Assembly: GCA_963989385.1 (NCBI GenBank)
Contig: OZ022511.1
Span: 30,622,503 to 30,686,502, forward strand
Origin: Ctena decussata
Lineage: Eukaryota > Mollusca > Bivalvia > Lucinida > Lucinidae
Direction: 5' to 3'
Length of the DNA: 64,000 bases
Shown: positions 10,202 to 21,666 of the stretch, piece by piece
How positions within the stretch are numbered: position 1 is the first letter of the stretch
How the letters are laid out: the number at the start of each line of letters is the position of its first letter
Translations under genes and position numbers: made by a program
Notes under the pieces: model-generated
Told to the model about the DNA's origin: nothing
The model's database searches: none
Seen by the model: the letters and a program-made list of their open reading frames with translations, nothing else

Positions 10202-11951
10202 GTGCGTATATTGAGTCACATAACTGGCAAAAAGTAGAGAAACCAACTTTTTGAAAAATTACAAATTCCTGAACAAAAGACAATTTCCTGTTCTGGTTTC
10301 CCGTCTAGCAGTGCTACATAAACATAGACGGGATAGTGATACGGGCTCCATGTCTGTACATTGTATTTTTACCATTTTATTCAGCATAATGAAATTGACA
10401 GAGATCCAACTAATATGACCCAAGTATGTTTTCAGACCTTTTACATGTGAAACTCAAGGATGTTTTATTTGTTTAAAGTGGCAAATCATGGTCATTTACA
10501 ATGAAGAAACTATAGAAGCTTGCAGCGATACCTCATGCTAAACTATTTTCTACTGATAGAGCAATGCGGCCTTTGATAGTAGCTACCATGACAAAGACGT
10601 GCCATCAACGAAAACGTAGACCAGCGTGTGCATGAAGATATTCGTTTTCTGCTATATACTTTCTGGAAAGGACAAGAATTTGGCGGTCCAAGCCAAACAG
10701 ATGCATAAACTGGCTAAGGTTTATTCGTGCCACGTCGTTGAAAGAATATGTGGAGAGTACATGCTCCGGAAAGCTTGAGCAATGCTTAGCCTAGTTAGGG
10801 CTCAGGCAATAACTCAATATTACAAGAGACTATAAGTAAACTGCGTTGCCCAGACGACATGTGCGCAGAGTTGCTCATCATAAAATTCTGGATTCAGAGT
10901 CTACCAAGACCCTATTAAGTTTAAAGATTGGGATGGAAGAGTGCTTGTCAAAAAAGTGTAAACCTAGATCAGACTGCTTCTAGAAGTCTCCGCTGTGTCC
11001 TGATAATTCTATTCTATGATGTCCAATAACCAAGCCAGGCCGTTGGGACGTCAGATATGACGTTGCGACGATCTATCTCTACCTGGTCCTGTTTTCAGCT
11101 TCCTTAGAGCTCTGTCTATCCTTTAATGTTGATTTCGTTTGTCTGCCTCTTCTTCTGCCATGCAGGATTGTCTATGCTTAGCCAGAAGACATAGACATGT
11201 GGCCAACCCACCCCGGATTCCGTATTTTGACCATGGTCAGGAGCTCACCATGTTTTCCGATGGCGGCTTGGCACTTTCTGCGATCATCCTCAACTGTTAC
11301 GTATTCTTTGCACGAGATGTTCGGGAACCTTTTGTACTTTAGCCTGGAAAAAAGTTAAAAGACCAGAGCATTGAACTTTAGTCTCCTTTTATGAGGTTTC
11401 ACGACGTTAAAATAAATTTATACCATGAAATGTGGAACTTACCTTTTCACCGTCCAATTTTCAGCCGGTATAGTCGGAGTCGGAGGCCGCCGTAACATTT
11501 CCTTATCAGAGCCATTGGCTCCGTTTATGGAGTTTCTCATCCGTGCTACAACTAGTGCCTTTTTTGACGGGGAAGTACAAAATTCAAAATTCACCATGTT
11601 GATATAAATATTGAAATGAGTGTAACTATTAAAAGGAGAAAAATGGAAACCTATGCTTAACTGTCTCTCAGCCTCACTTAGGAACAGAGATAATATAAGG
11701 GACCCCCACCCGGTAGCCAAATCATAGGAGACGAGTTGGGGCACACTTTAAGACTTGCACATTGAAGGGTTCCCTGTAAAGAACCCATATAACCTTACTA
11801 GCGCCTGCGTGTTTCCTCGTTGGTGGTCCAGAGTTCGTTTTGGCGGGTTTGGCCTGTGGTCCCGTTCTGCTGGGGTCTCTTTTCTAGGACGCGCTTCGTC
11901 ATCCTGGACTCTGATCGGCATGTTGTCACAACCTAACCACACCATTTTTAG
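10202..11951. other. No gene or repeat recognised
   Basis: Largest unannotated block on the left side. Short frames at 11139-11342, 11425-11607 and 11439-11744 lack domain-like content and overlap on opposite strands. Single-copy intergenic or intronic DNA is the simplest reading. Confidence 0.5.
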
Positions 11952-11959
11952 GCCGGTTT

Positions 11960-12134
11960 AGAGCTCCTTAGCGGTTAACCAGTACTAAGTGCACATACTT
12001 TCGCCAGTAACTGACAACTGTCCTTCTTGATCCAGTGGAGGGAGAAACGAAAGTAAGTGGCCTGACTGGGTATCGAACCCGGGACCTCTGGCTCTAGAAT
12101 CAGACGGGCTATCGGCTGCGCTACGCGGCCCGGC
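11960..12134 (-). mobile_element. tRNA-derived SINE, type 1, 3'-truncated
   Basis: Head and first part of the body match the other type 1 SINEs, but the tail half is missing after GGTTAACC. Loss of the 3' end is unusual for retrotransposition and suggests a later deletion. Confidence 0.8.
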
Positions 12135-12556
12135 AAATTGTTGGTTGGGCAAGACTGACTTACTGGAAAGATGACAGACGATAAGACAAAGGACAGCCTT
12201 CCATGCAAGTGCAACTATATATAGATTCGTTTCGTTGAGCCCCACTGGAGCACGTCGTTTAGGGAACACAGAACAAAAATAACAACAGCATAGTGGAGCA
12301 AGTTCTTTCCTTAAAGCGTTGACCCCACAGGGAAGTGCAAAAAATGCAAAATAGTTTCTTTCACTTTATAAAGTGCATCCATTCATATTCGGAGCCATCC
12401 TGCATAGCTAGGGGGCGGTCGGATCATCGAACTGACCTCTCGGTTATCAAAGATTCCCCATAAAAATAATCTGGCTCGGATCGCGTCGTTACTAGCGAGA
12501 AGCGGATCTAATTGCATTCGAATATACGAATTGGTAATGCAATAAAACTGATCAAA

Positions 12557-12796
12557 TGAGCTGCGACACGAGAAAACCAACAAAGTGGTATGTGTGCTCA
12601 GCACAGACTCAGATCAGCCTGGACATCCGCCCAGTCTGATCAGAGTCTTCGCTGTGCGCTTACAGGGTAGCTACGGGTCTAAGCTAGCTCCATGCGGACA
12701 ACGAAGACCCTTGTTAGACTGGGCGGATGCCAAGGCTGATCTGAGTCGTCACTGGGCGCACATGCCACTTTGTTGGTTTTCTCGTGTCGCGGCTCA
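12557..12796. mobile_element. Palindromic MITE, family M1
   Basis: Termini TGAGCTGCGACACGAGAAAA and its inverted partner TTTTCTCGTGTCGCGGCTCA. Inside, two hairpins form around GATCAGCCTGG...CCCAGTCTGATCAGAGTC. Six copies of this family occur in the window; no coding capacity. Confidence 0.85.
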
Positions 12797-12979
12797 AATC
12801 ATCCAACCTTTTAAATTTTAACTTGAAATCGGCTAGGTTACATAAAAGAATTACTAAGTAATTCCGTTCTCATGAAATCGGGCCGAAGGCATCTGCGGTA
12901 AATCCATCAGGCGACTGTGTCAACGTGAATCGTTACTGAGATTTATCAATTAGAAACACATTTTTGGCTAAGCATTATC

Positions 12980-13086
12980 CCAGCAGGCGCATGACGTCAA
13001 AATGACGTCGTGCAAACGTCAATGTGACGTCATCGCGTCGCATTGACGTCATGTACGTCGTCATTTAGACGTCATGTGCCCGCCGG
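12980..13086. mobile_element. ACGTC palindromic mini-element, family M2
   Basis: Ends CCAGCAGGCGCATGACGTC and GACGTCATGTGCCCGCCGG are inverted. The interior is almost entirely repeated ACGTC/GACGT words. A close relative sits at 40672-40777 with a 4-bp target duplication. Confidence 0.75.
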
Positions 13087-13416
13087 GATGTTTCACATGC
13101 AATATATATAATGGAAGTAGAATGAAAGCCAACTGCTTATCCTTTCGACAGCTGCTATGACATTTTGAGCGGCCCTCACACCTCATTTATCTATGCACCT
13201 TATTGATGCTTATTTCTCTGTATATGCTAGAGACATGGCCTTGCACGCTCTAAGTACATACTGTGAGGATACTAGACGCTTTCAAAATACGAAAAAATCT
13301 TGAAAAATTCACTACTGAAATTCGGCTTAACACTAATCAGTCTTTGAATCGACTGCCCAATTAAAATTAAGAAACTACAGTATGCTTTTCTTCTGGTTTC
13401 GTACCAGATATTGTCA

Positions 13417-13462
13417 GGGTCACTGACGAGGCTTTATTAGCCGAAACTACGTAGTGTGGCCC
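13417..13462 (+). ncRNA. Hammerhead ribozyme, cleavage-site variant
   Basis: Stem I GGGTCA (13417-13422) pairs with TGGCCC (13457-13462). Core CTGACGA lies at 13423-13429, stem II GGCT-TTATT-AGCC, GAAA at 13443-13446, stem III CTACGTAG at 13447-13454. The residue before the predicted cut is G (13456) where A, C or U is required, so cleavage should be impaired. Confidence 0.8.
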
Positions 13463-13798
13463 ATGTTCCTTTTTCTGTATATATTCTCTGCTCTTGAAGG
13501 AATTTTTTAAGATTTTAATTTTACCTCACTGCAGCTGGTGTTGTGCCGTGTGGAGGCCGTTAAACGTCTCCCCGTACATCATCCATAGTGCTGATTATAT
13601 TTCATTTACATCGTTTGAGATCAGAGGATAAATTCAGAGAAATCTAAAATTTGAGATCGATTTAGACCATTATTCTAGATCATCATCTTTTATATTATTT
13701 GGATCCTTTTAACACTAATCAGTCTTAGAATCGACTGCCCAATTAAAATTAAGAAACTACAGTATGCTTTTCTTCTGGTTTCGTACCAGATATTGTCA

Positions 13799-13844
13799 GG
13801 GTCACTGGCGAGGCTTTATTAGCCGAAACTATGTAGTCTGGCCC
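13799..13844 (+). ncRNA. Hammerhead ribozyme, core variant
   Basis: Same fold as the 13417 copy, with stem I at 13799-13804 and 13839-13844 and a correct UC at the cut site (13837-13838). The core reads CTGGCGA (13805-13811): the invariant A after CUG is G, which should weaken activity. Confidence 0.8.
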
Positions 13845-14009
13845 ATGTTCCTTTTTCTGTATGTATTCTCTGTTCTTGAAGGATTTTTTTAAGATTTTAA
13901 TTTAACCATAACTTTTTTTTACCGCCCTACTGATCTTACTGATCTTATAAGAAGAGAAAAAGAGAGAAAAAGGGAAAGATCTGTAGCAAAATAAAAAAAA
14001 AATAAAAAA

Positions 14010-14990
<981 letters not shown>

Positions 14991-15853
14991 CGCCGTGACC
15001 TCGTACGTCATGAGAAAAATAATTGTCATATATTGTGAAGCTAAATATGTCTCCTATCGATTATACTTTCTATTTTTCTGATCTTGTAAGCAAGTCAAAA
15101 TTTAGAGTCAAATATTTGACCCCCCCCCCCCTCTTTGCAGCGATTTTCTTGAAACCGCCGAAAGGTTATATAATTCCTTTTCCTCAGTCGTATCAGTTGC
15201 TTGAAGCATCCAACGGAAACATAACAGTTTTTTCATAAGACAGATTTTTTGTAATGGAAAAAATAATTAATAATAATAATAGTAATTATGATCAGGGGCG
15301 CAGCTTGAAGGAGGCCTGGAGTCACAGGCTTCAACATACTTATATCTTGCGTAAGGTGAATTGGGTACACTTTTAAGAGATATCACCTCTCTGCCGCCAT
15401 TCTCAATGAAGGTAAACTCTTAAAGGAAAGAATTCGCTCCTCCAGGAGCAAATACTTCGTTTAAGAGCAGCTGTTAAAAGAATTTGCTCCTCTAGGTATC
15501 TACTCCAGGAGCAAATGCTATCGTTTAAGAGCAGACCCTTTTAATAAAGGATTCCAGTGAAATCTTGAAGGAGTCACAGAAGTTGTTCCCCTTTGTAAAA
15601 TTGGCGGAAGGGGCAAATTCAATGTAAGAGGGATCTCTCATGGAGGTGCATGCATTCAGATTGAAAATGCTTCCTTCGATAAAGTCTGAGGCCGCGCTAA
15701 GCTAGTGATAAATTATCATTACAAGAACTTGAATTGAGTGAGTGAGTGAACTCAGGTTTAACGTCCCACCAACAACGAGGTCATATGGAGACGGGGAGAA
15801 CTTGAATATTTACGGTAATCAATTTGCCAGAATTGTGAGTTGATGAGTTTTTG
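14991..15853. other. No gene; small internal repeat
   Basis: A diverged direct repeat of about 60 bp (about 15425-15540) carries the word CCAGGAGCAAAT followed by CGTTTAAGAGCAG in both halves. A poly-C run lies at 15121-15132. The rest is unremarkable. Confidence 0.5.
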
Positions 15854-15855
15854 GT

Positions 15856-16128
15856 TGGTTGGTTGGTTGATTTGATGCTTAATGTCCACGGTAAACAGCC
15901 AAGGTCATGTCGGGATGGTCAATTAACCTAACCACACTATTCCTGGGCAGGCTTAGACCTTCTGAGCGGTTAACCAGTACTAAGTGCAGATACTTTCGCC
16001 AGTAACTGCCAACTGCCCTTCTTGAATCAGCGGAAGAAGAAACGAAAGTATCTGGCCAGACAGGGTTTCGAACCCAGGACCTCTGACTTATGAGTCAGGT
16101 GTCCTACCGACTGCGCTACGCGGCCCGG
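15856..16128 (-). mobile_element. tRNA-derived SINE, type 1
   Basis: Reverse-oriented copy with a (GGTT)n/(AACC)n tail at about 15852-15868. An imperfect flanking duplication is seen: GATGAGTTTTT on the left, GACGAGCTTTTT on the right. Head boxes are intact apart from point changes. Confidence 0.85.
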
Positions 16129-16139
16129 CGACGAGCTTT

Positions 16140-17380
16140 TTTAGTTCACTTTAGCGTTTTTTAAATGTAGCCGTTGCCATCTAATTTGAGCGAATCCTTG
16201 CTTGAGAAACGAACCAAAACGCTTCTGCAAACACCCGAGCACATTGTTAAAGCTACTTTTTGTTTCGTTCTGCATGTTTACATCAATCGTCTATATGTTG
16301 TTGTTGTTTTTTCAATTAGTCGTCACGGATGGTCAACCAGGGCTAACAGCCACGAGAGCATCATATCCACCCTGGGGTATCCGAGACCGTTCGTCGGGTC
16401 TTCAGTACGTGGGTTCCATCGTCGGTCGGGTCTTTGTGGAAGCGTTGTCGTTGTAGTTGTTGAGTCTTGTCGTTGTTGTTATCTGTTGGTGTCGTCGGTT
16501 GATGCGTTGTTTGAGTTGTCGATGTCGATCTGTTGTGTTTGTCGGCGACGGTGGTGGTGAGGTTGTCATTGGTTGCAGCGGTTGTGTTGTAGAAGTAAAG
16601 AAGTGATACTTTAGCATTGTTTATCGTCGATATTAAAAAGATCAGGACCATTAATAACTTGGTATAAGAGAGTTTTTTCTTTGTCGGTTGTCGGTAGTAG
16701 TTGATTTGTCGTTTCGTCATCTTCGTTGTTCGATTGTCCGTGTTCATGCCATGCTTGTCCTACCTATGCGTCTACCTAATTTTTTTTGGTATATACATGC
16801 ATGTATGTGTCTATATATATATACACACACACACACACACGCATATGGACATACCCGTATATATTTTATTTTATTTTTTTATTTATTTTTTTTTCTCCGT
16901 ATTTGGAGTTTTTTCTCACACGCATATGCGTATCCGCACTTGTGCACATACGCATATGCGTATGTCATTTTTTATTATCTTATTCCTACTTCTACCTAGT
17001 ATTACATGTTTGTGTTTGTGCTTTGCTTTGAGGACGCGGTTGGCCCTGCGGGCGCCCTGATTTCCCTTGATTAATGTATTTAGTATCCCTCCCCGTTGTT
17101 ATAGGGAGGGTTGTGTTTTTGTTCACGTGCTAATTCCTTTCTTAATAATCACTTTTCTACTATTCGTGCGGCTGTTTTTCCTAAAGTCTTGCCAAAACCG
17201 AAAATCGAAAAGTTATGTCCAAGCAGTTTAGGATTTTGGATGTTGTTACGTATTGTTTATGTTGCCGCACGAATCCTTACTTGTTTCAGACCGGCTCATA
17301 GTCCTGACGCGCCTATCCCCCTGAGTATCTTTTGTGTTTACCAGAAAATGTGTACATTAAGAGAGTTTTTTGATCGTAGC
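16140..17380. other. Low-complexity GTT/GTC-rich stretch, no gene
   Basis: TTG/GTC-rich DNA (16290-16740) produces long but low-complexity frames on both strands. (TA)n(CA)n lies at about 16812-16840. The words ACGCATATGCGTA recur at about 16921 and 16950. It may belong to the untranslated part of the LINE fragment ending at 18718, but nothing proves this. Confidence 0.45.
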
Positions 17381-17385
17381 TTAAA

Positions 17386-17471
17386 GACCCAGCGGCTCCG
17401 GGGGACACCCATTGAAGTGCTAACGCCCAGTGCGCTGCAACCAGATACTGCCCCCTTTCGCTCGCTGGGTC
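17386..17471. repeat. Structured repeat, copy 1
   Basis: Outer stem GACCCAGCG/CGCTGGGTC (9 bp), inner stem GGGGG/CCCCC, and a hairpin AACGC..GCGCT around conserved single-stranded-looking blocks GAAGTGCTAA and TGCAACCAGA. Strand of function is unknown; the adjacent LINE remnant reads on the minus strand. Confidence 0.7.
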
Positions 17472-17518
17472 ATTGTCTTATTCTTCCTGTTTAAACCATT
17501 TATTTTACTTCGATTGGT

Positions 17519-17607
17519 GGGACCCGTAGCTTCGGCGCGGCACCCACAGAAGTGCTAACGACAAGTTCGTTGCAACCAGAAAGTGCCGCCCTCCACCAGC
17601 AGGTCCC
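17519..17607. repeat. Structured repeat, copy 2
   Basis: Outer stem GGGACC/GGTCCC, inner stem CGGCAC/GTGCCG, hairpin AACGA..TCGTT (17557-17571). The conserved blocks GAAGTGCTAA and TGCAACCAGA are identical to copy 1. Confidence 0.7.
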
Positions 17608-17681
17608 TGTCTACATAATTGTCTTATGAATCTGCGTTAGCTAATGGTGGTAAGGATACTCTGTGTTGGTTATCGTTTCTT

Positions 17682-17768
17682 GGGCCTGTAGTTTCGGCTC
17701 GGCACCCACAGAAGTGCTAACGACCATTTCGTTGCAACCAGACAGTGCCGTCCTCCGCTAGCAGGCCC
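17682..17768. repeat. Structured repeat, copy 3
   Basis: Outer stem GGGCCTG/CAGGCCC (7 bp), inner stem CGGCAC/GTGCCG, hairpin AACGA..TCGTT (17719-17733). Outer stem bases differ wholly from copy 1 yet still pair. Confidence 0.7.
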
Positions 17769-17900
17769 ATTTCCCTGCGTATATTTAGTATTAATAAGTA
17801 ATTATGATAATAACGGATATATAAATGAGAGAGAGGGGAGGGAAATGAGAGAGAGAAGAAAAGTGAGAAAAGAAGATAAAAAAATGGGGGCGAGAAGGAG

Positions 17901-18002
17901 CCGCTTGGGCGGCGGGTTATCAGTTGCCGTCAGCTACTGTCGACACCCAGAAGTGCTAATGCCATGGCATTGCAACCAGACAGTGTCGGCCAGTGTGGGC
18001 GG
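17901..18002. repeat. Structured repeat, copy 4
   Basis: Weak outer stem CCGC/GCGG, inner stem CGACAC/GTGTCG (17941-17946, 17983-17988), hairpin AATGC..GCATT (17958-17971). Relative to copy 3 both members of several base pairs changed together. Confidence 0.7.
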
Positions 18003-18717
18003 TTTCCTGTTCCCAGCCCCTCGGGGCTGAGTTGGGTGGGGAGCGCGTGGGTTAAAAAAAAACAACAAAAAAAAAACTAAGTATGGGTGGGTGGGGTATT
18101 TCGGGCAGTAGGTAGATCGTATAGAGGTTTATCTTATTGAGTTTAGCGTCCCTTCACACCCTCCTTCCGTCCTATCCGCCCTATTTCAAATATCGATGTT
18201 TTTGTGTTATGTATTTTGGTCCAAATAAGCTCCCGGGGTATTGGCCGGGGTAATTAAAAAATGGTGATTTTTTTTTTTCGTTTTTTTCTAGATTTTTCTC
18301 GTGAGTTGGTATGTTTGGGTGCCAAAAAGAGGTTTTGTGATATTTTTCCCGTGGTTGAATATATGTTTAGCTGGCTATGGGCCGTTTTTCTCAGGCCGCG
18401 CCCCGTTTTGAGCGAATTTCGCATGTTTTTGAGTCAAATTTTCGGTATGTTTCGGCAGAGATGACGGAAAGTGGCGGGAGGTAACGCATATAGGGGTGGG
18501 TGGTTATAGTATACAGTATAAAAAATTATGAAAACGTTGACGATAATGATAATAATAATGATAAGAACAAGTTAAATAGAGGCTTGGCCTGCAAGGATCG
18601 TTTTTGTCCGAATGCCCACTCTATTTCGCTGGTAAACTGAATCTCTGTTTCTCTTATTTACTTCTTTGTTTCCTGTTAACCTTTAATCCCTAGATTTTGT
18701 TTCCAAAGGTTTTTATT

Positions 18718-19056
18718 TTATATTATTTTTGTGTAGCCCGTGTCCTCAATATATTGGAAGACGGCATTTAGTATTTCCTGATCTTGGGCAGTTAACAAAG
18801 CTTTAGTGGCCAAGCTCCCGGTGTAAGGGGTGTTCTGGAGAGCAGTTATTAAGTTGTTTCTTGTCGCAGTATGAGTCGGGCAATGTAGAAAATAGTGGTC
18901 AGTGACCTCTATGCCCCCGCAGTGGGAGCATAGTGGGTCCGCTTCGCTGTGCCTAATGTTGTTGGCGTTTAAGCCATTTACGCCTAGTCTTAACCTTGTA
19001 AATAATTGTCTATATGTAGCTGGGGAAATCCCTTTATATAGGCTCACCGTGTGCAA
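18718..19056 (-). pseudogene. LINE ORF2 C-terminal fragment
   Basis: A 112-residue open frame without an ATG carries C43-x2-C46-x7-H54-x4-C59, the zinc-knuckle-like motif found at the C-terminus of CR1/L2/Jockey-type ORF2 proteins, followed by a tail resembling that of the complete ORF2 at 55.4 kb (…YI.DTGYT versus …YIKDTRRFT). Reverse transcriptase and endonuclease are absent. The frame is broken at a 12-13 base A run (19055-19066). This is a dead, 5'-truncated retrotransposon copy, clearly a different family from the 55-kb LINE. Confidence 0.75.
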
Positions 19057-19079
19057 AAAAAAAAAAACGCAAACCGTAT

Positions 19080-19450
19080 GTCTTGTGCGAAAATTGACTC
19101 ATAGAAGCCTTTTTGTCCGTGCAATATGAGCAGAGTCTACTTTGTTCGCATAAACAGTGTATCAGCGACAATTCACTTGCATAGGTCTATATTCGTAGAA
19201 AATATAGGCTGTAAGGCACAGTTTTGCTTGAAACCGCTAACACAAGGAATCTTGTTTATCCGCTAATCCTAATCTCCTCAAAGGAAATATGTCGAGACAT
19301 ATCAGGGCCATAAAATACTTGTCATCACGCTGAAGCGGTAGGATGTATTTGAGCAGTACTATAAAAAGTAGCATCATCACATACGCTAACTGTACAGGCA
19401 ATGGTCAGCATGCGCATCCAGCCTTAATTCGATAATAACATATGAGCTGC
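19080..19450 (+). repeat. Dispersed repeat G, copy 1
   Basis: Shares a series of blocks in the same order with 46180-46640, for example TTGTTCGCATAAAC, GCTGTAAGG.(A/T)C(A/G)GTTTTGCTTGA, CTTGTTTAT and CAGGG(C/T)CATAAAAT. It ends next to a 15-bp M1 end fragment (GAGCTGCGACACGAC, 19444). Class unknown. Confidence 0.5.
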
Positions 19451-19687
19451 GACACGACTAACCCCGGTGCCGTGAGGCTGACTTCCGGTTTTCTCCGAGC
19501 CACCCTCACGGAAAGCTACATAATAAAAACGTGAAATTTTAGGGAATCATTTCTGTTCCCTAATATGGGGCATTTATTAGGGGGTACTTCTCAGAAAACG
19601 AGGTATTTTTGACTGGAGACATCCTTTATCTTGAAGTATAGGTAAAGGATTCTACACCGGGGACAATCTTAATAGAAATATCAGCTG

Positions 19688-19987
19688 TCAAAGACACCTA
19701 CTATATTTTTCTTTTGCATTGGCTGCTGTTCGTTGCCGAGCTGCGCACGAGTCACGTGACAAAAGCGATATCGCTTCTTGCCGGTGTAACCAGTAAATTT
19801 TAACACTACCGCTTTTATCCGTCTGGACAACAAACTCGTCGATTCGATTTCGGCAAACCGTTTGAAACTGCTGTAAAGACATGTCATGCTCTTTTAAGGT
19901 TTTAATGAGGTGTATTCTAATAATACCAGACCAGTTAGTAGCTTCTCGTTTCAACAGATGCTTGACTGGGTAGGTAAATATGTTCAT
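19688..19987 (-). CDS. Possible exon of unrecognised gene
   Basis: A 99-residue frame from an ATG at 19987 has balanced composition (…MSLQQFQTVCRNRID then DEFVVQTDKSGSVKIYWLHR), unlike the surrounding low-complexity frames. It looks like a folded domain, but I do not recognise it. An acceptor-like CAAACACAG sits just upstream on the minus strand (about 20000) and a donor-like AG|GTGTCT near 19691, so it may be an internal exon rather than a whole gene. A second minus-strand frame overlaps it and is less protein-like. It could also be a decayed fragment or chance. Confidence 0.35.
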   Translation of the reverse strand: MNIFTYPVKHLLKREATNWSGIIRIHLIKTLKEHDMSLQQFQTVCRNRIDEFVVQTDKSGSVKIYWLHRQEAISLLSRDSCAARQRTAANAKEKYSRCL

Positions 19988-20240
19988 TTATCGTGTCTGT
20001 GTTTGAAGCATGAGTGGGTGGGGTGATGGTGCACATTAATTTTAGCAATTTTCAGCCATTTCACGAGTTAGATTACAACCGACAGTGAGCTCAGCACCCA
20101 CTGCAGTATTGTGGCCAAGTCACGCTGTCGTTCAAATATGCACAATAGTCATTAATCTGTATGGAGCCTGAGGTGTGACTCCTTTGTGTCAGTGAGTGCA
20201 CTTTTACCCTTTATCAGATTGGCTTGAGAGATCAATTCTA

Positions 20241-21443
20241 GGGACAAGTCATTTATTATCAGGTGGGAACCTGGTACATTCAGGGGATGGGGAGGAAAAT
20301 TTTTGGTAATCGACTGGGGTGAGTGGGAGGCAGGGTCGAACTCAGTAATTTAGGCAGTGGAGCAGGGGTGTCATAAATGTAATTTGGCCTGGTGAATGGT
20401 TTTCCTTGGCCTTTAATCTCACCAGTAAACAATTCCGATTCACCAGTAAACAATTCCGATTCTGACATAGGTTGGGTCTGAATTTTTTCATCAGTCTTCA
20501 TTTAAAAAAATGTCTCAGCTTCTGGGGTGCACAGCCCCCCCCCCCCCCCCCTTACACACACATCTAATCATAGAAACATAATTAATTCAGAATTAGAATA
20601 AAAATATGATGTTTGAATCCAAGACCACAATAGGGGGCTACCCAGACCCCGCATAAGGGGGTGGTCGGATGGCCCAATGGTGCTTTTTATAACTTCCAGT
20701 GCCAGGGCATCCTACTTATTTGGATCATTGTAGGGCAAGGGCTTACTGCGCTTGAAGTAGGTGCGGGTGCGGGTGTTTGGACAATTTTTTTTCTCTCGTT
20801 CATCATTTCTCTTCTTTCTCCCTCTCTCTGGGAGATAGCCAGATATAGACTGAAATACTGTCTCAAAGGGCCGTTAAATCCAAAACAATCAATCAATCAG
20901 TTAGACCCCATAAATTTCTCTTAGACTTTTCGATTTATGTTCTTTTCTTTCAAACTTGAGTCTTCAAAAACATAAATTTTAGAAAGAAAAATAATGATAT
21001 TATTAAAAAATTGTCTGCTTCATATCAAGAAAAACTTCTTTTCATTGATTTGCTAGTAGGGCAGTATAAAATAGTCTAAAATCAGCAAATTTAATGCCTG
21101 TGCTGCATTAGTGGCATCAGATCCTTAGGTGCCTATCAGCAGCAAAACTACTGTGACTTCTGGGGGCACAGCCCCCAAACCTCCTTGATATAATTAATAG
21201 CTTTATAATAGAGCATTCAGCATCAGATTCTTGGTGGGCATGTGCAGAAAAAAGCATTATAATTAACAGGTAGATATGAGAGGATGTTCTTTGGGTTTCA
21301 TATGTTCTTTGTGTTTCATACTAAGGTTTGTCTGACTTAAAATAGTGAAATAGATAGAAGGGGCTGTAAAACTTTTTGTAAATCATATAAAAAAATGAGT
21401 AAGTAGACCCTCCCCTCCCCCCTGGTAATAAATGACTCATCCC
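20241..21443 (+). mobile_element. TIR element T1, copy A
   Basis: The left end GGGACAAGTCATTTATTATC is matched by inverted GATAA/GGTAATAAATGACTCATCCC at 21424-21443. The interior carries a GGTGCCTATCAGCAGCAAAA block and a G/C-rich hairpin GGGGGCACAGCCCCC (about 21161-21175). Related copies: B (nested, about 33.5-38.3 kb) and C (54054-55062, inverted). A SINE sits inside. No coding capacity. Confidence 0.65.
20657..20902 (+). mobile_element. SINE-like element type 3 with (CAAT)n tail
   Basis: Begins near GGTGGTCGGATGGCCCAATG and ends GGCCGTTAAATCC..(AATC)n. It is flanked by a near-duplicate AGACCCCGCATAA (20644-20656) and AGACCCCATAA (20903-20913). Two further copies lie head to tail at 50131-50600 on the other strand. 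The 3' AATC tail suggests LINE-mediated insertion. Confidence 0.65.
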
Positions 21444-21635
21444 TTAAGTACATACCTTGAACAAGGTATACACATCCATCTATGGCATCTAAGTACAAAG
21501 TAGACATGCATGCAGAAACATGAAATATTGATATTTTCTGATGACCAAAGAATATTGCAAAGTACTTCGTATTATTGCTAATTTGAAACACCAAGAACAC
21601 ATGTAAAAAAAAGAAATAAGATGAAGAAAATACAT

Positions 21636-21666
<31 letters not shown>

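Larger units (their letters stand above)
13327..13906 (+). mobile_element. Hammerhead retrozyme, 382-bp unit, 1.5 copies
   Basis: A block of about 199 bp occurs twice at an offset of exactly 382 bp (13327-13525 and 13709-13906), with 183 bp present once between. Each repeated block contains a hammerhead ribozyme. This layout, a monomer bounded by two self-cleaving motifs in direct repeat, is that of retrozymes, non-autonomous retrotransposons that yield small circular RNAs. No ORF is present. Each of the two ribozymes carries one core change, so this genomic copy may be inactive. Mobilisation by a LINE or Penelope-like enzyme is inference. Confidence 0.8.

Noticed and set aside
10202..11951. 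Host gene in the quiet block
   Set aside because: No frame longer than about 100 codons, no exon-like pattern I could follow.
16174..17060. Several 80-128-codon frames
   Set aside because: Driven by GTT/GTC and CA/TA low complexity on both strands; composition is not protein-like.
17386..18002. The structured repeats as hammerhead ribozymes
   Set aside because: Minus strand has GCCGAAACTAC-like words but no CUGANGA in the required place, and the stem topology is nested rather than a three-way hammerhead junction.
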